Origin: an uncultured Acidimicrobiaceae bacterium
GTDB taxonomy: Bacteria > Actinomycetota > Acidimicrobiia > Acidimicrobiales > Microtrichaceae
Direction of reading: 5' to 3'
Assembly (NCBI GenBank): GCA_937868025.1
Contig: CALMLJ010000656.1
Coordinates: 1 to 36,751 of the forward strand
Length of the DNA stretch: 36,751 nt
Part shown: positions 26,089-33,757 of the stretch, in pieces
Numbering within the stretch: the first letter of the stretch is position 1
Layout of the letters: each line of letters opens with the position of its first letter
Translations under genes and position numbers: made by a program
Notes under the pieces: generated by a model
Databases searched by the model: none
What the model was told of the DNA's origin: nothing
The model's input: only the letters and a program-made list of their open reading frames with translations

Positions 26089-26119
26089 TAGGCTCCGAGC
26101 CATGAGGACTGCCGCATGA
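26089..26119 (+). promoter_or_regulatory. Leader with TAGGCT box and five-codon overlapping ORF
   Basis: TAGGCT (26089-26094) ends 7 nt before an ATG at 26102. That ATG opens MRTAA and stops at 26117-26119, so its stop overlaps the ATG of the oxidoreductase gene (26116). The same bases carry an AGGA that could be the ribosome binding site of the main gene. Either a leaderless minigene coupled to the main ORF or a 14-nt leader is possible. Confidence 0.4.
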
Positions 26120-26994
26120 AGACCGCCTGTTCACTCGCCAACTTCACCTGGGACGGCGGCACCGCCGCCATCGGTCCGAAGATCGCCGAGGTCGCCCAGA
26201 TCGCGGACGAGGCCGGGTTCAGTTCGCTGACGGCGATGGACCACTGGTTCCAGATCGAGATCGCCGGCCCGCCCGAGAACGCCATGCTCGAGGGCTACTC
26301 GGTGCTGGCGTTCGCTGCCGGGCTCACCAAGCGGATCAATCTGCAGCTCCTCGTGACCGGCGTGACGTACCGCCACCCCGGCCTGTTGGCCAAGACCGTG
26401 ACGACGCTCGACGTCCTGTCGGGTGGTCGGGCGACGCTCGGCATCGGCGCCGCCTGGTTCGAGGAGGAGCACGTCGCGCTCGGTGTGCCGTACCCGTCGA
26501 CCGCGGAGCGGTTCGAGCGCCTCGACGAGACCCTCGCGATCTACGACCAGATGTGCAGCGACGACGAGGGACCGTTCGAGGGCAAGCACTACCAGCTCGC
26601 CCGCACCCTCAACTCGCCCCAGCCGCTGAGTGGCCGGCCTCCGGTGATGATCGGCGGCATGGGTCCCAACAAGACGCTGCGCCTCGCCGCCCGCTACGCC
26701 CAGGCGGTCAACTGGTTCCCGATCGGCACCGGCGCCTTCCAGGGCCTGAAGGCCACGCTCGCGAAGCACTGCGAGACCGAGGGCACCGACGTCGACGCGA
26801 TCCGCCTGACGATGATGGCGATGCACCCGGACTGCTCCGACCCGACGGCCGTCGACGAGTTCGTTGCCCAGATGGCGGAGTACGCAGCGCTCGGGGTCGA
26901 CGAGGTGTTTCTCTCGCCGAGCACGGCCGACCCCGTGCCCACGGTGCACGCCATCGGCGAGATCCTGGTCCCGCGCCTGGCCGAACTCGGCTGA
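26116..26994 (+). CDS. LLM-class (luciferase-like) oxidoreductase, probably F420-dependent
   Basis: This 292-residue TIM-barrel flavin/F420 enzyme belongs to the bacterial luciferase-like superfamily. Typical segments are IADEAGFSSLTAMDHWFQ, LLVTGVTYRHPGLLAKTVTTLDVLSGGRATLGIGAAWFEEEH and PPVMIGGMGPNKTLRLAARYAQAVNW. Close groups in actinobacteria use coenzyme F420, in keeping with the F420 reductase-like gene at 4527. The substrate is unknown. It is inserted between ruvB and queA, which are adjacent in several other bacteria; queA starts 10 nt after its stop. Confidence 0.88.
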   Translation: MKTACSLANFTWDGGTAAIGPKIAEVAQIADEAGFSSLTAMDHWFQIEIAGPPENAMLEGYSVLAFAAGLTKRINLQLLVTGVTYRHPGLLAKTVTTLDVLSGGRATLGIGAAWFEEEHVALGVPYPSTAERFERLDETLAIYDQMCSDDEGPFEGKHYQLARTLNSPQPLSGRPPVMIGGMGPNKTLRLAARYAQAVNWFPIGTGAFQGLKATLAKHCETEGTDVDAIRLTMMAMHPDCSDPTAVDEFVAQMAEYAALGVDEVFLSPSTADPVPTVHAIGEILVPRLAELG

Positions 26995-27004
26995 CGAACC
27001 TCCG

Positions 27005-28075
27005 ATGAAGGCCCAGGAGTTCGACTACGAGCTACCCGAACGCGCCATCGCGACCGTGGGTGCGGAGCCCCGTGACTCGGCGCGCCTCCTCGTCGACACC
27101 GCCGGACGCGGCGACGGAACCGCCGAGGGTCTCGTCGACGCCGTGGTCGGCGATCTTCCCGATCACCTGCGGGCGGGAGACGTGTTCGTAGTCAACGACA
27201 CCCGGGTGCTCCCGGCGCGGGTGCGCTTCACCCGTTCCACCGGCGGTTCCGGCGAGGTGTTGTTCCTGACCGCCATCGAGGACGGTTGGTGGGACGCACT
27301 CGTCCGGCCCTCGGCGAAGCTGCCGCCCGGAACGGTGGTCGCTGTCGACGACCGGTTCTCGCTCGAGTTCGGCGCCGACCTCGGTGAAGGGCGTCGGATC
27401 GTGTGCCCCCTCGTCGACGGAGCCCCTGCGGGAGGTTCGACCCTGCTCGACGCTCTCGGGCGGGTGGGCGAGATGCCCCTGCCGCCGTACCTGGGTGACG
27501 CTCACCTCGACGACCCCGACCGGTACCAGACGGTGTTCGCCAATCGTCCGGCTTCGGCGGCTGCACCCACGGCGGGCCTCCACCTCACCGACGCGCTGCT
27601 CGATCGGATCCGGGCGAAGGGTGTACAGATCGCCCGGGTCGAACTCGTGGTCGGGCTCGGCACCTTCCGCCCGATGACGACCGACGACGTCGAGGACCAC
27701 GTGATGCACCACGAGTCCTACCGGGTCCCTCCGACGAGCTGGGACGCGATCGAGCGGGCCCGTTCCGAGGGCCGGCGCATCGTGGCGGTCGGGACGACCG
27801 TCGTGCGAGCGTTGGAGTCGGCGGCGGCGACCGGCGAGCTCGCCGGCAGCACCGATCTGTTCATCCGTCGCCCCTACGACTGGCAGGTCGTGGACGTGCT
27901 GATGACGAACTTCCACCTGCCCCGGTCGACGCTGCTCGTGATGATCGACGCGTTCGTCGGGCCACGCTGGCGCGACATCTACGCTGCAGCGCTCGACCGC
28001 GGCTACCGGTTCCTGTCGTTCGGTGACGCCATGTTGCTGGAGCGGGAGCGGTCGACGGAAAGCGCATCAACATGA
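27005..28075 (+). CDS. queA: tRNA preQ1(34) S-adenosylmethionine ribosyltransferase-isomerase
   Basis: QueA transfers and rearranges the ribose of SAM onto preQ1 in tRNA, making epoxyqueuosine. The 356 residues begin MKAQEFDYELPERAIA, and family blocks include GDVFVVNDTRVLPARV, EMPLPPYLGD, RPASAAAPTAGLHLT, and the C-terminal DVLMTNFHLPRSTLLVMIDAFVG. ATG 27005 is chosen on the conserved N-terminus; there is no strong ribosome binding site, and coupling to the upstream gene is likely. The stop overlaps the tgt start (ATGA). Confidence 0.96.
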   Translation: MKAQEFDYELPERAIATVGAEPRDSARLLVDTAGRGDGTAEGLVDAVVGDLPDHLRAGDVFVVNDTRVLPARVRFTRSTGGSGEVLFLTAIEDGWWDALVRPSAKLPPGTVVAVDDRFSLEFGADLGEGRRIVCPLVDGAPAGGSTLLDALGRVGEMPLPPYLGDAHLDDPDRYQTVFANRPASAAAPTAGLHLTDALLDRIRAKGVQIARVELVVGLGTFRPMTTDDVEDHVMHHESYRVPPTSWDAIERARSEGRRIVAVGTTVVRALESAAATGELAGSTDLFIRRPYDWQVVDVLMTNFHLPRSTLLVMIDAFVGPRWRDIYAAALDRGYRFLSFGDAMLLERERSTESAST

Positions 28076-29187
28076 AGTTGCACATCGACATCGAGGCGAC
28101 CGACGGGGCCGCTCGGACGGGAAGGGTCCGAACGGCACGCGGCGAGTTCCGCACCCCCGTGTTCATGCCGGTGGGCACTCGCGGCGCGGTCCGCACGGTG
28201 ACGACCGCGGACGTCGAACGCCTCGGCGCCGAGGTCATCCTGGGCAACACCTATCACCTGATGCTGCGGCCCGGTGCCGACGTCGTCGCCGACCTGGGCG
28301 GGCTCCACCGGTTCGAGGACTGGTCGGGGCACATGCTCACCGACTCCGGTGGGTTCCAGATCTTCTCGCTCAACCCGAAGGTCGACGACGACGGCGCCAC
28401 CTTCAAATCGACCTACGACGGGTCGACCCACCGGGTGACCCCCGAGGACGCGGTGCGCATCCAGGAGCTCCTCGGCGCCGACATCCAGATGGTGCTCGAC
28501 GTGTGTACGGCGTTGCCCGCAAAGCCCGGCCAGCTCCGACGGGCCGTCGAGCGAACCGCCGACTGGGCGGCACGAGCCCGGGCGTCGCACGGTCGTCGTG
28601 GCGACGAGTCGATCGTCGAGCGGCAGGCGCTGTTCGGCATCGTCCAGGGCGGCACCGATGCGGATCTACGCGCCGAGTCGGCGCAGCGCACCGTCGAGCT
28701 CGACTTCGACGGGTACGCCGTCGGTGGATTGTCGGTGGGGGAGACCCGCGACGTGATGTTGCCGGCGCTCGAGGCCGCCGTCGCCCATCTGCCCGCCGAC
28801 CAGCCGCGCTATTTCATGGGTCTGGGCGATCCCGTCGGGATCGTGGAGGCGGTGGCGCGAGGGATCGACATGATGGACTGCGTGCTGCCGACCCGCCTCG
28901 CCCGCCACGGCACGTTGTTGAGCGACGGCGGCCGGGTGAGCATCCGCCGCAAGGAGTTCCAGCGCAGCGACGAGCCGATCGATCCGTCGTGCCCCTGCGA
29001 GGTGTGCCGCCGGTACTCCAAGGGCTATCTGCGACACCTCATGACGGTCGGCGAGCCGACCGGCGCCACGCTCTGCACCCTGCACAACACGGCCTGGTTG
29101 CTGCGGCTCATGGACCGCATCCGTGAGGCGATCGCCGCGGGCCGGCTCGACGCGCTGCGCGCCGAGGTGGCCGCGGTCTGGGGTTGA
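28072..29187 (+). CDS. tgt: tRNA-guanine transglycosylase
   Basis: Tgt exchanges guanine 34 of GUN-anticodon tRNAs for preQ1, the step before QueA. The 371 residues contain TDSGGFQIFSL (general acid/base Asp), GIVQGGTDADLR, YAVGGLSVGE, and the nucleophile region GIDMMDCVLPTR. The zinc site CPCEVCRRYSKGYLRHL is intact with its three cysteines. The ATG overlaps the queA stop. Mycobacteria generally lack this pathway, so its presence separates this lineage from them. Confidence 0.97.
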   Translation: MKLHIDIEATDGAARTGRVRTARGEFRTPVFMPVGTRGAVRTVTTADVERLGAEVILGNTYHLMLRPGADVVADLGGLHRFEDWSGHMLTDSGGFQIFSLNPKVDDDGATFKSTYDGSTHRVTPEDAVRIQELLGADIQMVLDVCTALPAKPGQLRRAVERTADWAARARASHGRRGDESIVERQALFGIVQGGTDADLRAESAQRTVELDFDGYAVGGLSVGETRDVMLPALEAAVAHLPADQPRYFMGLGDPVGIVEAVARGIDMMDCVLPTRLARHGTLLSDGGRVSIRRKEFQRSDEPIDPSCPCEVCRRYSKGYLRHLMTVGEPTGATLCTLHNTAWLLRLMDRIREAIAAGRLDALRAEVAAVWG

Positions 29188-29201
29188 GCCCCGTGGCGCA
29201 C

Positions 29202-29207
29202 TAGGCT
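29202..29207 (+). promoter_or_regulatory. Candidate -10 box for yajC
   Basis: TAGGCT ends 9 nt before the GTG start of yajC. CCGCGACTC between them is not a ribosome binding site, so yajC may have its own near-leaderless transcript in addition to readthrough from tgt. Confidence 0.4.
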
Positions 29208-29216
29208 CCGCGACTC

Positions 29217-29606
29217 GTGAACGCCCTTCTGTCCATCATCGCCGCGGAACAACAGTCCGGTGGCAGCTTCATCATCTTCATCCCGCTGATCGCGCTGATG
29301 GGCTACCTGCTCATCGTGTCGCCTCGCAAGCAGAAGAAGAAGCAGGCCGAGATGATGAGTTCGCTCAAGGTCGGCGACGAGGTCATGACGACGTCGGGCA
29401 TCTACGGCACGATCAGCTACCTCGAGGACAACATCGCCCACCTGGTGGTCGACACCGACGTGGTGATCCGGGTGTCCAAGACGTCGGTCAACCGACTCGG
29501 TGGCGCGGCTGCCAGCTCCGACGAGGTCATCGACCTCGACGAGGTCGCCGGCGAGACCGACGCTGGCAGCGACGACGCCCCGTCGTCGAAGTCGAAGAAG
29601 TCCTGA
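29217..29606 (+). CDS. yajC: Preprotein translocase subunit YajC
   Basis: YajC is a small single-pass partner of SecDF at the Sec translocon. The 129 residues show one membrane helix (SFIIFIPLIALMGYLLIV) followed by the basic SPRKQKKKQAEMMSSLKVGDEVMTTSGIYG. The strand-rich YajC domain then ends in DTDVVIRVSKTSVNRL. A 35-residue acidic/Ser-rich tail ending KSKKS follows. GTG 29217 is the only start that leaves room for the helix. Confidence 0.94.
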   Translation: MNALLSIIAAEQQSGGSFIIFIPLIALMGYLLIVSPRKQKKKQAEMMSSLKVGDEVMTTSGIYGTISYLEDNIAHLVVDTDVVIRVSKTSVNRLGGAAASSDEVIDLDEVAGETDAGSDDAPSSKSKKS

Positions 29607-29607
29607 G

Positions 29608-29633
29608 CGATCGGGCCGACCTCGGCCCGATCG
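29608..29633. terminator. Strong hairpin right after yajC
   Basis: CGATCGGGCCGA (29608-29619) and its exact complement TCGGCCCGATCG (29622-29633) are separated by CC, so about ten pairs can form. It begins two nucleotides after the yajC stop. No U-tract follows. It should terminate or attenuate transcription before secD. Confidence 0.6.
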
Positions 29634-29766
29634 ACGTCCGCCACCAGCGCCCGCATCGACGAGCGCTTGCTGACGAGAGCACCGGCCTCGTCGCCGGACT
29701 CGCGCTCACATGGTCACGACTCCGGCCGAATGACGTTCAGTACGATGTGTGGGCCGAGGCCCATAC

Positions 29767-29796
29767 CTGACGTCGGCACGGCGAAGCCCGTATGCT
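29767..29796 (+). promoter_or_regulatory. Candidate promoter for secDF
   Basis: CTGACG (29767-29772) and TATGCT (29791-29796) are 18 nt apart, a good match to an actinobacterial housekeeping promoter. The leader would be about 50 nt. The remaining bases from 29634 hold only a small TGGGCC/GGCCCA hairpin (29750-29763) and no gene. Confidence 0.5.
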
Positions 29797-29855
29797 CCGC
29801 CGGTTGCGAATCGTCATTCCGACCTTGAACGATCGACAGGGAAACGCCACTCCTC

Positions 29856-32018
29856 ATGAAGAAGAAAAAGGGACTCGTCCCGCTCGCCCTGGTCACGGTG
29901 CTGTCGCTCGGCTCCTGCCTCGCCGTGATCCTGGCCGACTTCACCCCCAACCTGGGTCTCGACCTCCAGGGTGGTGTCTCGGTCGTCCTCCAGCCGGTCA
30001 AGGCCGGGAAGAAGCAGACCAAGGTCAGCCAGGAAGCACTCGAGCAGACACAGCGGGTCATCGAGACCCGTGTGAACGCGATCGGCGTCGGTGAACCCGA
30101 CATCACGATCCAGGGCACGACGATCGTCGTCCAGCTGCCGGGCATCAAGGACCAGAAGCGGGTCCTCGACCTCGTCGGCAAGACCGCCGAGCTGCGGTTC
30201 CGGCCGGTGTTGGCGGCCCCGACGGCCGCGCCGCCGAAGGACGCCGACGAGCAGATCGCCGCGCTGCGCGAGGAGCTGAAGATCCCCGAGGGCGTGACCG
30301 TCCAACAGATCGTCGACGAGGAGAACGCCGCGGCGACCGCTGCCGATCCGACGGTCACCGATCCGACCGCGACGACCGTGCCGACCGATCCGACCGCGAC
30401 GACTGCCGTCGATCCTGCTGCGACGACCGTAGCGCCGACGACCGCGGCGCCGACGACCACCGCCGCGAGCGGTGCGGGCAGCGGTGGCAAGAGTTCGATG
30501 AAGGGCGCTGCCGCCCGTCGCCAGTCGACCACCACCACGGCCGCCGAGGCAGCGACCACCACCACGGCGGCGCCGACGGCGACCACGACGACCGCGCCCG
30601 GCACCGTCACGACCACGACCGTCTACGTGCCGAAGAACCAGTGGGGCATCGACGTCACCGATCCCAACTTCGCCAAGCTCTACCAGCTGGATCAGGCCGT
30701 CAACAACGACGCCGAGAAGGCGACGGCGCCTGCCGACGACAAGGCCGACGCCGAGGTCGTGCTCCTGGGCCAGCCCGACACCGACGGCACCCGGGTGAAG
30801 TACAAGCTCGGCCCGACGCTCCTCACGGGGCGTGCCATCGAGACGGCCAGCGCTGGTCTCGCCAACGGCAAGTGGGTCGTCAACCCGGTCTACAAGGACG
30901 GCAAGGACGGCATCGACCTGTTCAACAAGGCCGCGGCGCTGTGCAACGCCGGTGCCCCCGAGTGCCCGGGCATCGCCTCCGGCGAAGGCGGGGCCCAGGT
31001 CGGCCAGCTCGCGGTGGTGCTCGACGGCGAGGTCATCAGTGCTCCCGCCATCAACGCCGCATCGTTCAGCCGTGACCAGATCCAGATCTCGGGCAGCTTC
31101 ACCGAGCAGAGCTCGAAGGACCTCGCCCTGGCGCTGCGCTACGGCTCGCTGCCCCTCGAGCTCGAGCCGCAGACCGTCCAGACCGTGTCGGCCACGCTCG
31201 GTTCCGGTGCGCTGCGATCGGGCATCATCGCCGGCCTCATCGGCCTCGGCGTGGTCGTGTTGTACGTGATCGCCTACTACCGACTCCTCGGCGCCATCAC
31301 CGTGGGTTCGCTCATCCTGACCGCAGCGTTGCTCTGGGCGGTGGTCGGCCTGCTCGGTCACTACAGCGGCCTGGCCCTGTCCCTCGCCGGCATCGTGGGC
31401 ATCATCGTGTCGATCGGTGTGTCGCTCGACTCGAGCGTGGTCTACTTCGAGAACCTCAAGGAAGACGTGATGCACGGCCGCACCCTGCGCTCGGCCGTCG
31501 ATCGGAGCTTCGACCAGGCCTGGGGCACGATCATCAAGGCCGACGTGTCGTCGCTGATCGGCGCCATCATCCTCTACGTGCTCTCCGTCGGTCCGGTGAA
31601 GGGCTTCGCCTTCTACCTGGCCCTGTCGACGGTGATCGACCTCGTGCTCGCGTACATGTTCATCCGCCCGGCGACCGTGCTCGCGGCCCGGTCGAAGCTC
31701 GGCCTGCGTCCGGCGCTGTTCGGCATCCCGATGCCGGCGACGACCCCGGCAGGGGCAGGCGGTGCGACCGGTCGCTCGGCGAGGACCGGCGCATCCACTG
31801 GTGCCGCCGCGGCGTCCAAGCCCGTCGCGACGGGTGCCATCGTCGCCGACGAGCCCGAGGTTGAGCCCGAGCCGGAGCCGGAGCCGGAGGTTGCTCCGGA
31901 GTCCGAGATCGAAGCCGTCGAGGCTGCGACCGACGCCGAGCCGGATGCGTCCGAGCCGGACGCCGGGGAGGTGGTCGCCACCGATGACGACCCCACGAAC
32001 GAAGGGGGTGAGCGCTGA
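29856..32018 (+). CDS. secD: Protein translocase subunit SecD with low-complexity insert
   Basis: SecD, with SecF, uses the proton gradient to help pull exported proteins through SecYEG. The 720 residues include TM1 (about 7-27), LGLDLQGG at 33-40, and the first periplasmic region with ETRVNAIGVGEPDITIQG. Five C-terminal helices start near 455. The conserved aspartate of TM4 is in GVSLDSSVVYFENLKEDV. The protein is longer than usual (about 500-620). An Ala/Thr/Pro-rich segment (about 155-258) splits the periplasmic domain, and a 100-residue acidic Pro-Glu tail ends the protein. The ATG at 29856 has only a weak upstream AGGGAAA. Confidence 0.94.
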   Translation: MKKKKGLVPLALVTVLSLGSCLAVILADFTPNLGLDLQGGVSVVLQPVKAGKKQTKVSQEALEQTQRVIETRVNAIGVGEPDITIQGTTIVVQLPGIKDQKRVLDLVGKTAELRFRPVLAAPTAAPPKDADEQIAALREELKIPEGVTVQQIVDEENAAATAADPTVTDPTATTVPTDPTATTAVDPAATTVAPTTAAPTTTAASGAGSGGKSSMKGAAARRQSTTTTAAEAATTTTAAPTATTTTAPGTVTTTTVYVPKNQWGIDVTDPNFAKLYQLDQAVNNDAEKATAPADDKADAEVVLLGQPDTDGTRVKYKLGPTLLTGRAIETASAGLANGKWVVNPVYKDGKDGIDLFNKAAALCNAGAPECPGIASGEGGAQVGQLAVVLDGEVISAPAINAASFSRDQIQISGSFTEQSSKDLALALRYGSLPLELEPQTVQTVSATLGSGALRSGIIAGLIGLGVVVLYVIAYYRLLGAITVGSLILTAALLWAVVGLLGHYSGLALSLAGIVGIIVSIGVSLDSSVVYFENLKEDVMHGRTLRSAVDRSFDQAWGTIIKADVSSLIGAIILYVLSVGPVKGFAFYLALSTVIDLVLAYMFIRPATVLAARSKLGLRPALFGIPMPATTPAGAGGATGRSARTGASTGAAAASKPVATGAIVADEPEVEPEPEPEPEVAPESEIEAVEAATDAEPDASEPDAGEVVATDDDPTNEGGER
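30345..30403 (+). repeat. Short coding repeats within secD
   Basis: GATCCGACCGCGACGAC occurs at 30360-30376 and again at 30387-30403, with a partial unit at 30345. They encode TDPTATT-type repeats in the low-complexity insert of SecD. Confidence 0.65.
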
Positions 32019-33178
32019 TGGGCACCCTGAGCCGTCTCTACCGCGTCCAGACCGACTTCAACTTCACCAAGGTGTGGCGGATCATGATCGTGATCTCGTC
32101 GATCCTGGTCCTCATCGGCGTCGGATCCCTGGCCACCCGGTGGCTGAACCTGTCGATCGACTTCCGCGGCGGTGCCGTGTGGGAGGTCCCGTCGAAGACC
32201 ATGTCGACCGGCGACGCCGAGGACGTCCTCGCCTCCTTCGACAAGGAGAATGGCGCGAAGATCCAGAGCGTGACCGACGCGAACGGTCGCCGCATCGTGC
32301 GGGTCCAGGCCGAGGCCGCGAAGAACATCGCGGAGAGCGACAAGATCGCCGACGCGCTGGCCGAGAAGGCCGGCATCAAGGTCACCGAGATCGCCACCAA
32401 CACGGTGGGCCCGTCGTGGGGCGCCAGCCTCACCAAGGACGCGGCACGGGCGCTCGTGGTGTTCTTCATCGTCATCGCGGCCTACATGTCGTGGCAGCTG
32501 GAATGGCGGATGGCCGTGTCCGCCCTCCTCGCGGTGGTGCACGACGTGATCCTCACGCTCGGCTTCTACTCAGTGTTCGGGTTCGAGGTGACCCCGGCCA
32601 CGGTGATCTCCGTGCTGACGATTCTCGGCTTCTCGTTGTACGACACCATCGTCGTCTACGACCGGGTGCAGGAGAACGCGGCGCGGTACGACCGCACCGG
32701 CCGGTACACGTACAACGCGATCATGCGGCGTTCGCTCAACCAGGTGCTGATGCGCTCGCTCAACACGACCTTCGTCGCGATCCTCCCGGTCGTCGCGATC
32801 CTCGTCATCGGCGGCATCGTCTACGGCCAGGCCACGATGCTCGACTTCTCCCTCGCCCTGTTGGTGGGCCTCGTGGCCGGCGCCTATTCGTCGATCGCGA
32901 TCGCGTCGCCGCTCGTCGTGTGGCTCAAGGAGCGCGAGCCCCGCTACGCGAAGATCCGCCAGCGGGCCCGTGACCGCGGCGCCGAGGTCGAGGCCGACTG
33001 GATCCCGGTGGCCGAGGTGGCGCTCGCCGGCTCGCCGGTGTCGTCGTCGCCCTACGTCGCGTTCGACGGCGACAGCGCACCGTCCACCGCCCCCAAGGTC
33101 TCCCCGCTGGCGACCAAGGCGGCGCAATACCAGCGGGAACACCCGCCCCGGCCCCGCAAGCAGGGCAAACGGCGCTGA
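32018..33178 (+). CDS. secF: Protein translocase subunit SecF
   Basis: SecF is the partner of SecD. The 386 residues show FNFTKVWRIMIVISSILVLIGVGSLA as TM1, IDFRGGAVWEV as the SecF/SecD family box, and five C-terminal helices. The conserved aspartate is in GFSLYDTIVVYDRVQEN. MRRSLNQVLMRSLNTTFVAILPV is typical of SecF. The final 70 residues are a Pro/Ser/Arg-rich tail. The ATG shares one base with the secD stop (TGATG) and follows GAAGGGGG, so the two are translated together. Confidence 0.96.
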   Translation: MGTLSRLYRVQTDFNFTKVWRIMIVISSILVLIGVGSLATRWLNLSIDFRGGAVWEVPSKTMSTGDAEDVLASFDKENGAKIQSVTDANGRRIVRVQAEAAKNIAESDKIADALAEKAGIKVTEIATNTVGPSWGASLTKDAARALVVFFIVIAAYMSWQLEWRMAVSALLAVVHDVILTLGFYSVFGFEVTPATVISVLTILGFSLYDTIVVYDRVQENAARYDRTGRYTYNAIMRRSLNQVLMRSLNTTFVAILPVVAILVIGGIVYGQATMLDFSLALLVGLVAGAYSSIAIASPLVVWLKEREPRYAKIRQRARDRGAEVEADWIPVAEVALAGSPVSSSPYVAFDGDSAPSTAPKVSPLATKAAQYQREHPPRPRKQGKRR

Positions 33179-33208
33179 TGGGCGGTCCTGCCGAAGCTCC
33201 CACCCAGG

Positions 33209-33214
33209 TAGCGT
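33209..33214 (+). promoter_or_regulatory. Candidate -10 box for apt-relA
   Basis: TAGCGT ends 6 nt before the apt ATG. GACGCG between them is not a ribosome binding site, which fits a leaderless transcript. Confidence 0.4.
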
Positions 33215-33220
33215 GACGCG

Positions 33221-33742
33221 ATGGATCCCGCCGATCTCCGACACCACATCCGGGACATCCCGGATTACCCCCAGCCGGGGGTGATGTTCCGTGACATCAC
33301 CCCGCTACTGGGCGACCCTGCCGCCTTCTCGGCGTCGATCGGCGCGCTCGCCGAACCGCACCTCGGGCAGGTCGACCTGGTCGCCGGCGTCGAGGCCCGC
33401 GGGTTCATGTTCGCCGCCCCCGTCGCCCACCGACTGGGGGTCGGGTTCGTGCCGGTCCGTAAACCGGGCAAGTTGCCGCACACCACGGTGACGGAGACCT
33501 ACGAGCTCGAGTACGGCACCGACTCCCTCGAGATCCACACCGACGCGGTCACAGCGGGCCAGCGGGTGCTGGTCGTCGACGACGTTCTCGCAACGGGGGG
33601 AACAGCGGCGGCGACGGTGGCGTTGCTCACCTCGATGGGCGCCGATGTCGTCGCCGCATCGTTCCTCATCGAGATCGCCCCGCTCGACGGCCGGTCGCGG
33701 CTGGGCGACCTCCCCGTGCACACCGTCATCACCTACGCCTAG
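33221..33742 (+). CDS. apt: Adenine phosphoribosyltransferase
   Basis: Apt salvages adenine to AMP with PRPP. The 173 residues start HHIRDIPDYPQPGVMFRDITPLL after a short lead, the typical Apt N-terminus. VAGVEARGFMFAAPVAHRLGVGFVPVRKPGKLP is the substrate loop, and VLVVDDVLATGGTAAA is the PRPP-binding motif. relA follows 15 nt after the stop. The apt-relA pair is conserved in both actinobacteria and Firmicutes. Confidence 0.96.
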   Translation: MDPADLRHHIRDIPDYPQPGVMFRDITPLLGDPAAFSASIGALAEPHLGQVDLVAGVEARGFMFAAPVAHRLGVGFVPVRKPGKLPHTTVTETYELEYGTDSLEIHTDAVTAGQRVLVVDDVLATGGTAAATVALLTSMGADVVAASFLIEIAPLDGRSRLGDLPVHTVITYA

Positions 33743-33757
33743 GAGTCCCGCCGCCCG

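Noticed and set aside
26044..26091. 15-codon frame (MARLAAQDPSGVAGT) after ruvB with a GAGGAG upstream
   Set aside because: It has no recognisable motif, its stop codon overlaps the TAGGCT box, and nothing else supports translation. It is kept only as a possibility.
30340..30640. Frameshift or assembly error in secD
   Set aside because: The frame is continuous on both sides with intact SecD motifs. Low-complexity Thr/Ala/Pro sequence of the same style also occurs in the DUF3048 lipoprotein, so it looks genuine.
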